Origin: Planctomycetota bacterium
GTDB taxonomy: Bacteria > Planctomycetota > Planctomycetia > Isosphaerales > Isosphaeraceae
NCBI GenBank assembly: GCA_021777685.1
Contig: JAJYDH010000216.1
Coordinates: 1 to 9,926, forward strand
Reading direction: 5' to 3'
Length of the DNA: 9,926 nucleotides
Shown here piece after piece: positions 1-4,797 of this stretch. A program made the translations under genes and the position numbers. The first letter of the stretch is position 1. Each line of letters begins with the position of its first letter. The notes under the pieces were generated by a model. That model worked only from the letters and a program-made list of their open reading frames with translations. It made no database searches and was not told where the DNA came from.

Positions 1-72
1 CAGAAGAAGGCCTGGCATGAGATGATCGGCGAGCCCTTCGACCCCAACCCGGCCGGGCGAGCGGCCCGCTGA
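1..72 (+). CDS. C-terminal end of an unidentified protein (partial)
   Basis: The frame is open from the window edge and closes at a TGA at 70-72, leaving the last 23 residues, which begin QKKAWHEM and end AGRAAR. The codons are GC-rich in the third position, as in the other genes here, which supports a real gene end. The fragment is hydrophilic and shows no motif, membrane segment or localisation signal I can name, so no function is assigned. It converges with the minus-strand lipoprotein gene, and the 143 bp between them contain overlapping inverted repeats that could end both transcripts. Confidence 0.6.
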   Translation, partial: QKKAWHEMIGEPFDPNPAGRAAR

Positions 73-118
73 ATCGGGCCGCTTGTCCTGACGGTTCAGA
101 TCATCCGACAGGCCACCA

Positions 119-154
119 CCGATCCGAGATCAGAAATCTCAGATTTCAAATCGG
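119..154. terminator. Nested inverted repeats between convergent genes, possible bidirectional terminator
   Basis: An outer pair CCGAT (119-123) / ATCGG (150-154) encloses a 15-nt palindrome, GAAATCT-C-AGATTTC (133-147). A competing small hairpin, GAGAT (126-130) / ATCTC (136-140), shares one arm. The patch is clearly more AT-rich than its surroundings and lies between the stop of the + strand gene (72) and the stop of the minus-strand gene (216), where a shared terminator is expected. There is no long T tract on either strand and the inner palindrome has only a one-base centre, so termination is inferred from position and symmetry rather than from a canonical structure. Confidence 0.35.
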
Positions 155-215
155 GGCCGAAAAGCCAGCGGAAATCCTGCCCGATCAGAATTCAATGGAG
201 CGAGCCGGCCCGGCC

Positions 216-1166
216 TCACGACCCGAAGAAGTCGCGGAGCCGGGTCAGGAACCCCCGACGCTTCGGCGACGAGGGCGGCTCGGCCGGGGCGCTCTGGAGG
301 CGGACGGTCGGATCTCGGGGGGCGTCGAGGGCGATCGGCGTCTCGCGGAGCTTGCCCAGGTGGGCGAGCATCGGTTCGCACGTCGGCCCTTCAAGCCGGC
401 CCGAGATCGGCCTCGCCTGCGCCGAGGCCCGGAGGTCGGACAGGTAGCCCAGCAGGGCCGCCTTCTGCGGCCGGCCGTCGTTCAGGAGGTAATGGACCCA
501 GGCCCACGACTCCCGGTAGTCGCGCGGGGTCATCTGGCGGACGGTCCGGAGCGATTCCAGCCGGGCCAGGTCGGGCTTCCAGCCGCCGGCGAGGTCGCCC
601 GGAAGCCGGCCGGCATGCTCGGGGTTCAGCCCCTTCGCTTCGGCCGGCCCCTCGAAGTACTCGGCCAATCCCTCGTCGAGCCAGAGCGGGATGTCCCCGA
701 CGGCGACGTGGAGCAGGGCGTGGGTCGCCTCGTGGCGGATGTCCTCTTCGAGCCGGTCGCTGAAGAAGGTGTAGATCACCCGCTGGTTGCCATTGGCCAG
801 GAAGAAGGCCCGGCGATGCGGGAGGTCCGGGTAGTAGAAGGTCAGGAAGTGTTCGAACGACCGGCGGTCGTCGAGGATGTAGACCTCGACCGGGCTGGCG
901 CCGGGGTCGACCCGCAGGCCGAGGGTCTCACGGACCTGAACCTCCAGCGACTGGAGCTGCCGGACGACCGGCGCGTCGGCGTCCAGCTTGTCGTTCGTGC
1001 AGACGACGTATGGGCCGGTCCTGACCTGGAACGCGGTGGGGACCAGCGGCTTGCCGCCCTGGGCCCCGCCCAGCGTCGCGCAGCCGGCGAGCGCCCCGAG
1101 CAGGGCGAACCAGGGCCATCGGGCGAGGCGATGCGGGCGCTGGCGCGGGCTGGCGATCCGGTCCAT
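216..1166 (-). CDS. Predicted zinc-metallopeptidase lipoprotein (gluzincin; peptidase-MA / DUF1570 type)
   Basis: The product is 316 residues. A basic N-terminus and a hydrophobic stretch (about 18-28) end in a lipobox, LAGC, with Cys29, so the protein is probably lipidated and membrane-anchored outside the cytoplasm. The catalytic signature is HEATH at 145-149 (His145, Glu146, His149), followed by WLDEGLAEY at 162-170, where Glu165 or Glu169 would be the third zinc ligand. This HExxH plus W-x-x-EG-x-AEY layout is typical of gluzincins of the peptidase-MA/DUF1570 kind, common in planctomycetes; the substrate is unknown. The tail (about 285-316) is proline/serine-rich, then basic and amphipathic. 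The start at 1166 is supported by GAGG at 1173-1176, six bases upstream, and by the complete signal peptide. It lies 96 bp downstream of the kinase gene, but a hairpin in that gap may separate the transcripts. Confidence 0.85.
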   Translation of the reverse strand: MDRIASPRQRPHRLARWPWFALLGALAGCATLGGAQGGKPLVPTAFQVRTGPYVVCTNDKLDADAPVVRQLQSLEVQVRETLGLRVDPGASPVEVYILDDRRSFEHFLTFYYPDLPHRRAFFLANGNQRVIYTFFSDRLEEDIRHEATHALLHVAVGDIPLWLDEGLAEYFEGPAEAKGLNPEHAGRLPGDLAGGWKPDLARLESLRTVRQMTPRDYRESWAWVHYLLNDGRPQKAALLGYLSDLRASAQARPISGRLEGPTCEPMLAHLGKLRETPIALDAPRDPTVRLQSAPAEPPSSPKRRGFLTRLRDFFGS

Positions 1167-1172
1167 CGATGG

Positions 1173-1176
1173 CCTC
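1173..1176 (-). promoter_or_regulatory. Ribosome binding site of the lipoprotein gene
   Basis: On the minus strand GAGG ends six bases before the ATG at 1166. It supports that start, which also gives an intact lipoprotein signal peptide. Confidence 0.5.
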
Positions 1177-1198
1177 GGCGAGTAGGCGATCGTCCGTA

Positions 1199-1244
1199 GA
1201 AAGGGACTGGCACCGATCGAGTCCGCTCGGGGCCAGTCCTTTTT
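1199..1244. terminator. Compound stem-loop after the double-kinase gene, probable terminator
   Basis: GGACTGGC (1204-1211) pairs perfectly with GCCAGTCC (1232-1239). The stem extends through a G-U wobble into AAA/TTT pairs. The 20-nt loop can form an inner hairpin, CGAG-TCCG-CTCG (1218-1229). Reading +, five Ts follow (1240-1244). Reading -, the 3' arm is followed by CTTTCT. It sits about 20 bp past the kinase stop codon, and no + strand gene ends nearby, so its natural role is to end or attenuate the minus-strand transcript before the lipoprotein gene. The poorer U tract in that direction is the main doubt. Confidence 0.55.
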
Positions 1245-1262
1245 CCCGGACGCGAGGTCGGC

Positions 1263-3053
1263 TCAGGAGAGCGGGCGGCCTCGTCTTCGATTCTTCTCTT
1301 CCTTGTAGTCGATGAGCCGCTCGACCTTCCGCCAGAGGCCCTTCCAGTCGTTCCGGGGCGAGAGCCCCCACGGGAGGTACGCCCGGAGGAACCGGAGGGC
1401 GTCGGTCCTGGTCCGGCCGGGGACGTCGGCCAGGCTGAGCTGGAGCCTCGCCAGGTTCTGGAGCCGTCGCCCCTTCGGGAGCGGGTGGAGGAGCTGGACG
1501 CCGACGAGGTCGATCAGCGTCAGGGCGATCTCCTCGGCGGCCGGGTCGCCCTCGATCAGGATGTTCGCCGCCTTGAGGTCGCGGTCGGACATCGAGCGCT
1601 CGTGGAGGACCCGCAGGAGCCGGGCCAGCGCCAGGGTCAGCCGCTGGATCTGGGCCCGCCGCTCCTCGGGCGAGGCGAGCGGGAGGACCGTCCTGGCGTA
1701 GTCGCCCAGGGTGATCGAGGGCTCGGCCTTGATCGTCACGAGGTACGCCTGCCCCGTGAGCCAGCGACCGAGCGGCCCCCGGCCGGTCTTCACCGCGTAG
1801 GCCAGGTTCTGGGGCGTGGGCAGCCCCCGGCTCTTGAGGTGCTGGCCGGCCTGCCAGGCCCGGCCGGCCCTCGACGGCCGGACGAGGTTGAGCAGCGTCT
1901 CCAGCGTCTTCTTCGGGTTGAACCGCTTGTAGATGACCCGGGTCGGCCGCCCCTTGACCGTGAGGGTCGTCTCGGCGACCAGGGCCGTCCGCGAGTCCTT
2001 GAGGATGACCGTCCCCTCGCGGCGGAAGATCGCCTCGGGGTCGTCGACGATCTCCTCGACGCTCGACGGGTCGAGGTCCCTGGACGCGATGGCCCGGATG
2101 TTCTTCTTCTCGTGGACGTTGAAATACTTGTTCCGGCTCCAGCACCGCCGGCCCCACCTCCGCCAGAGCCGCTCGGCCCACGCTCGGGTCGAGCGCTCGA
2201 TCTCGCGGGCGAGCCCGCGAGCCTCGGGCGCCGAGGGCTCGCGCCGGGCCTTCAGGTAGGCCGTCAGGAACCGGTAGCGGTCCGCTCGGTTGCACCGGCT
2301 CCAGAAGTAATGGTTGAGCAGGGCCAGGTTCTCGCGGACGTCGGCCCAGCTCAGCCGGCGGGTCACGCGGAGGGCGTCGAGATCGATGACGGCCAGGCGG
2401 AGCGAGTCGTCGGGCTCGATCCGGATCAGGAGGTTGCCGGGGTGGAAGTCCTGGTGGACGAAGCCGGCGTCGTGGAGCCTGGCGGTGAGGTCGGCCAGGA
2501 CCCGGGCCAGGTCGCGCCTGAGCTTCCCCTGGCGGGCCGGCGGCATCAAGGGGAGCCGGCTCTCGACGAACTCGTCGAGGGGCAGGGTATTGGCGATCTC
2601 CTTGGTGACCAGGTAATTCTCCAGGAGGAACCGGCGGACCCTCCGCTCGCCCAGGGCGACCGGGGTGATGGTGGGCACGCCGATCGCTTCGAGCTTGGCG
2701 GCCCTCCGCCCCTCGTTCCGCCCCTTGCCGCTGCGGAACCACTGGCGGGCCTTGGCCCGGAAGTTGGGCACGAGGAAGTGCTTGACGTAGACGGAGCCCT
2801 CGGGCAGGTCGGCCCGGTAGACGACCCGGTGGGGGCCCCGCTTGACGGTCGTGAGTTGGCCCTTCCGCTTCCATTCGTCCAGGGGCAGCCGGCCGTCGTG
2901 GAGCAGCGCGGAGGCCCAGTCGGCGCGGACCCACCAGCCCGTGTCGTCGGACTTCGACCAGTTCCACGCCGGAGGTTCGAACACGCAGGGGCGCGGTCCG
3001 TTCTCCGTCCCGGAGGACGAGCGTGTCGGTTCGAGGTCGGGCATGGGGATCAT
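1263..3053 (-). CDS. Protein with two fused WaaP/Kdo-kinase-like domains
   Basis: The product is 596 residues with no signal peptide or membrane segment, so it is probably cytoplasmic. Two kinase-like folds lie in tandem. Domain 1 (about 65-270) has the ATP-anchoring lysine in VYVKHF (Lys91), a possible helix-C Glu114, the catalytic loop HQDFHPGN (Asp202, Asn207) and a metal-binding aspartate in VIDLD (Asp224). Domain 2 (about 345-565) has IYKRF (Lys376), the loop SDRDLKAAN (Asp492, Asn497) and LIDLVG (Asp515). The spacing and the GVPT / GLPTP segments match lipopolysaccharide core heptose/Kdo kinases (WaaP/KdkA/InaA superfamily), which phosphorylate core sugars. Both domains end with a related motif (RFLTAYL at 261-267, RFLRAYL at 554-560), which supports internal duplication. 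Family members usually have one domain. The gene follows the glycosyltransferase by 79 bp. Initiation may be at the second ATG (3044), which has the better ribosome binding site. The substrate is inferred. Confidence 0.85.
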   Translation of the reverse strand: MIPMPDLEPTRSSSGTENGPRPCVFEPPAWNWSKSDDTGWWVRADWASALLHDGRLPLDEWKRKGQLTTVKRGPHRVVYRADLPEGSVYVKHFLVPNFRAKARQWFRSGKGRNEGRRAAKLEAIGVPTITPVALGERRVRRFLLENYLVTKEIANTLPLDEFVESRLPLMPPARQGKLRRDLARVLADLTARLHDAGFVHQDFHPGNLLIRIEPDDSLRLAVIDLDALRVTRRLSWADVRENLALLNHYFWSRCNRADRYRFLTAYLKARREPSAPEARGLAREIERSTRAWAERLWRRWGRRCWSRNKYFNVHEKKNIRAIASRDLDPSSVEEIVDDPEAIFRREGTVILKDSRTALVAETTLTVKGRPTRVIYKRFNPKKTLETLLNLVRPSRAGRAWQAGQHLKSRGLPTPQNLAYAVKTGRGPLGRWLTGQAYLVTIKAEPSITLGDYARTVLPLASPEERRAQIQRLTLALARLLRVLHERSMSDRDLKAANILIEGDPAAEEIALTLIDLVGVQLLHPLPKGRRLQNLARLQLSLADVPGRTRTDALRFLRAYLPWGLSPRNDWKGLWRKVERLIDYKEEKNRRRGRPLS

Positions 3054-3057
3054 CCTC
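3054..3057 (-). promoter_or_regulatory. GAGG ribosome binding site that decides between two kinase starts
   Basis: On the minus strand GAGG directly abuts the first ATG (3053), which is too close for it to serve that codon. It lies nine bases before the in-frame second ATG (3044). This favours a 593-residue product starting MPDLEP over the 596-residue one. Confidence 0.45.
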
Positions 3058-3071
3058 GTGCCGGTTCACCT

Positions 3072-3091
3072 GGCCGGGGATACGTCCGGCC
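3072..3091. repeat. GC-rich stem-loop in the glycosyltransferase-kinase gap
   Basis: GGCCGG (3072-3077) and CCGGCC (3086-3091) form a perfect six-pair GC stem around an eight-base loop. In the minus-strand transcript it lies between the glycosyltransferase stop (3133) and the kinase ribosome binding site (3057). No T run follows, so it is more likely an RNA processing or stabilising element, or chance in a GC-rich background, than a terminator. Confidence 0.35.
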
Positions 3092-3111
3092 GTCGGTCCA
3101 TCTCGAACGTC

Positions 3112-3124
3112 GCGATCCGATCGC
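3112..3124. repeat. 13-bp palindrome just after the glycosyltransferase stop codon
   Basis: GCGATC-C-GATCGC is a perfect 6+1+6 palindrome starting nine bases beyond the end of the glycosyltransferase gene in its reading direction. A one-base centre makes a poor RNA hairpin, so a protein-binding site or chance are both possible. It is recorded because the whole 79-bp gap is dominated by this and the neighbouring stem-loop. Confidence 0.3.
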
Positions 3125-3132
3125 AGGGCGAC

Positions 3133-4251
3133 TCATGAGGGAGCCAGGGTTTGCTGTGAGGGGGGTAGGATCTCGCCGCTCCGCCGGAGGTCGCGCGCCG
3201 CCAACGACTTCGGCCTGGGTAGCGTCCCGGCCCTCGACTCCTGCCCCGCGAGTGGCCGCGAGCCGGCGACCGCGGCGACGAACGACGGGGCCCACGACCC
3301 GACCGAGTAATTCGCGACGAGCGAGGCCCTGGCGGCCCGGCCCATCCGGGCCCTGAGGTCCGGGTTCTCGGCCAGCCGGCGGAGCGCCTGGACCCAGTCG
3401 TCGGCCGTCGAGACGAGGAAGCCGTCGACGCCCGACCGGACCATCTCGGGATGGACGCCCACCGGGTTGGCCAGGACGGGGAGGCCGGCGGCCTGATACT
3501 GGAGGACCTTGAGCCCGCACTTGCCCCGGCTCCAGAGGTCGTCGGGCACCCAGCTCACCCCGACGTCGGCCGAGGCGACGTCGGCGGCCTCCGTCGACTC
3601 GGACCAGGGCACGTCGTCGACCGGCAGCGAGTCGAACCGGAGGAAGCGGTCGCAGACCATCCGGAGCCGGACACCGGGGACCTCGCGGCCGATCCGCTCC
3701 CAGAGCGGGCGTTGCCGGGCCAGGCCCTCCAGGGTGCTCGACGAGCCGATCCAGACCAGGTTCAGGCCCGGCCCTCGGCGGGGTTCGGCCGCGGGCGAGG
3801 CTTGGTCGGCGTCGATGCAGGTCGGGATGACGCGGACCCGGTCGGGCCGGGCGCCGGCCTCCAGGGCACAATCGGCCAGGAACGCGTTTCCGGCGATCAC
3901 CACGTCCGACATCCCGACCGTCCGCCGGAACCGATCCGCCCGCCGGCGGTTATAAGGCCCTCGGCGGTCGTAGGAGTCGCGGTAGAGCACGGCGTCGTCG
4001 AAGTCGAAGATGAGCCGGCGCGTGCGGGATCGGAGGAGCCGAAGCTGCCAGCTCGGCAAGAGCTTGCGCTGGAGGATGACCGCGTCGAATTCGCCCGCCT
4101 GGCGGAACTGGAGGAGGCGGTGGAAGAGGCCGGTGGCCAGCGGCTCGATCGCCAGCGACCACCCCGAGGCCGCCAGCGTCGCTTCGAACGCCCGGACCCG
4201 GTAGCGGCAGCAAACGTGATTCCGCGCCTCGACCAGCGCGAGTGCCTTCAT
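3133..4251 (-). CDS. GT4-type (GT-B fold) glycosyltransferase
   Basis: The product is 372 residues, a usual length for the family, with no signal peptide, so it probably acts at the cytoplasmic face of the inner membrane. The N-terminal half holds the acceptor-side segment IFDFDDAVLY (81-90), a pattern common in GT4 enzymes that build surface glycans, and the SDVVIAGNAFLAD stretch (115-127). The C-terminal nucleotide-sugar half starts near LNLVWIGS (163-170) and includes KCGLKVLQYQAAGLPVLANPVG (244-265). There the two glutamates of the usual E-x7-E motif are replaced by Gly243 and Gln251; I recall the KCG-K-LQY variant from other bacterial GT4 enzymes, so it need not mean inactivity. The last 40 residues look like a poorly conserved tail. 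The start is well supported by AGGGAGG five bases upstream. It heads the minus-strand set and is followed after 79 bp by the double kinase. Donor and acceptor sugars cannot be told from sequence. Confidence 0.88.
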   Translation of the reverse strand: MKALALVEARNHVCCRYRVRAFEATLAASGWSLAIEPLATGLFHRLLQFRQAGEFDAVILQRKLLPSWQLRLLRSRTRRLIFDFDDAVLYRDSYDRRGPYNRRRADRFRRTVGMSDVVIAGNAFLADCALEAGARPDRVRVIPTCIDADQASPAAEPRRGPGLNLVWIGSSSTLEGLARQRPLWERIGREVPGVRLRMVCDRFLRFDSLPVDDVPWSESTEAADVASADVGVSWVPDDLWSRGKCGLKVLQYQAAGLPVLANPVGVHPEMVRSGVDGFLVSTADDWVQALRRLAENPDLRARMGRAARASLVANYSVGSWAPSFVAAVAGSRPLAGQESRAGTLPRPKSLAARDLRRSGEILPPSQQTLAPS

Positions 4252-4256
4252 CCCGT

Positions 4257-4263
4257 CCTCCCT
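4257..4263 (-). promoter_or_regulatory. Strong ribosome binding site of the glycosyltransferase gene
   Basis: AGGGAGG on the minus strand is separated from the ATG at 4251 by five bases. It is the best Shine-Dalgarno match in the window and fixes the start codon. Confidence 0.7.
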
Positions 4264-4305
4264 GACGGCGGCTCAATCCCGGGCCCGAACGACCCGGCGC
4301 GGCGG

Positions 4306-4334
4306 ATGTTACCAGATTCCCCGCCGGGTGCCAG
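4306..4334 (-). promoter_or_regulatory. Candidate sigma70-type promoter for the glycosyltransferase-kinase transcript
   Basis: Reading the minus strand, CTGGCA (4334-4329, four of six matches to TTGACA) is separated by exactly 17 bp from TAACAT (4311-4306, four of six matches to TATAAT). Transcription would start near 4299, giving a leader of about 48 nt before the ATG at 4251. The spacing and location are right, and the hexamers are typical of moderate promoters in GC-rich genomes. It is inferred from sequence only. Confidence 0.45.
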
Positions 4335-4379
4335 CCCGGTTTGACCCTCCCTGGTCCCGGCCGCTCCGATTCGGCCGCT

Positions 4380-4409
4380 TTGCGTCCCGTCCAACGTCCC
4401 GGGCATATT
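4380..4409 (+). promoter_or_regulatory. Weak candidate promoter in the divergent region
   Basis: TTGCGT (4380-4385) and CATATT (4404-4409, four of six matches to TATAAT) are 18 bp apart. The same -35 hexamer is used by the candidate promoter before the PPC gene. A start near 4416 would leave a long leader of about 380 nt before the exporter, or would serve a small transcript inside the gap. Confidence 0.25.
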
Positions 4410-4679
4410 TCTTTATCGAGCCGATGCCCCCGTCGTCGTGAGACATCCCAGCCGCATGGGGCGACCGGCCGGCGTGACTGAAGGCATCCGGGACCGTCTG
4501 GGACGATCGTGCCGGCGGCGCGTCTACTTGAGGGCGACGGGACGGTCAAGGTCGTCCTCGACGGCGGCCGATGTCCCGGATGTCCGGTCGGGTCTCCTCG
4601 GTAAGTGGCACGCCGGGCCGATGAAACGTCTCTGTTTGTAAAAACTGCCGATTGTGTCCAAAACCTACACGGTTTCGCA

Positions 4680-4707
4680 TTGTCGCCTCCGAGGGCTCCT
4701 GTTAAAA
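4680..4707 (+). promoter_or_regulatory. Weak candidate promoter for the ABC exporter
   Basis: TTGTCG (4680-4685, four of six matches) and TTAAAA (4702-4707, three of six matches) are 16 bp apart in the most AT-rich part of the divergent region. The predicted start lies about 84 nt before the ATG at 4798. The position is good; the hexamers are mediocre. Confidence 0.25.
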
Positions 4708-4797
4708 GGTGCCCACCCCGAACCCCGGCGGCGACCTTGTCGCATCCGGGGGTGGCATGGAGGCCATGGGTAAACCCGTCCCCGGCGCTGGCCAACC

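Larger units (their letters stand above)
4252..4797. other. Divergent intergenic region (546 bp)
   Basis: This stretch separates the start of the minus-strand glycosyltransferase from the start of the + strand ABC exporter, and it must hold the promoters of both. The glycosyltransferase side has the promoter at 4306-4334. On the other side the GC content falls around 4620-4710 (TTTGTAAAAACTG, CCAAAACC, GTTAAAAGG), as expected of a promoter or leader. Two weak + strand promoter candidates are TTGCGT-18-CATATT (4380-4409) and TTGTCG-16-TTAAAA (4680-4707). Small open frames at 4509-4604 (31 residues, with a CPGC motif) and 4709/4757-4801 (overlapping the exporter start) are possible but unproven. 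I see no RNA gene or long repeat. Confidence 0.6.

Noticed and set aside
928..3069. 713-residue open frame on the minus strand, overlapping the kinase gene in another frame
   Set aside because: It is extremely rich in Arg, Pro and Gly with no domain pattern, while the overlapping kinase frame has clear catalytic motifs. Long spurious frames are expected at this GC content.
1485..3356. 623-residue + strand open frame opposite the kinase gene
   Set aside because: It is an antisense shadow of the kinase codons, with low-complexity composition and no recognisable motif or ribosome binding site.
4312..4333. Sigma54-like -24 element TGGCAC on the minus strand upstream of the glycosyltransferase
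   Set aside because: No TTGC-type -12 element occurs at the required spacing, and the same bases fit a sigma70-type -35/-10 pair better.
4438..4641. 67-residue + strand open frame in the divergent region
   Set aside because: There is no ribosome binding site, it has several codons rare in the neighbouring genes (AGA, TTG, ACT), and no motif is visible. The overlapping 31-residue frame looks slightly better.
3950..4795. 281-residue minus-strand open frame through the divergent region into the glycosyltransferase gene
   Set aside because: Its latter part is a frame shadow of the glycosyltransferase, and the upstream part has no motif. The real start at 4251 has a strong ribosome binding site.
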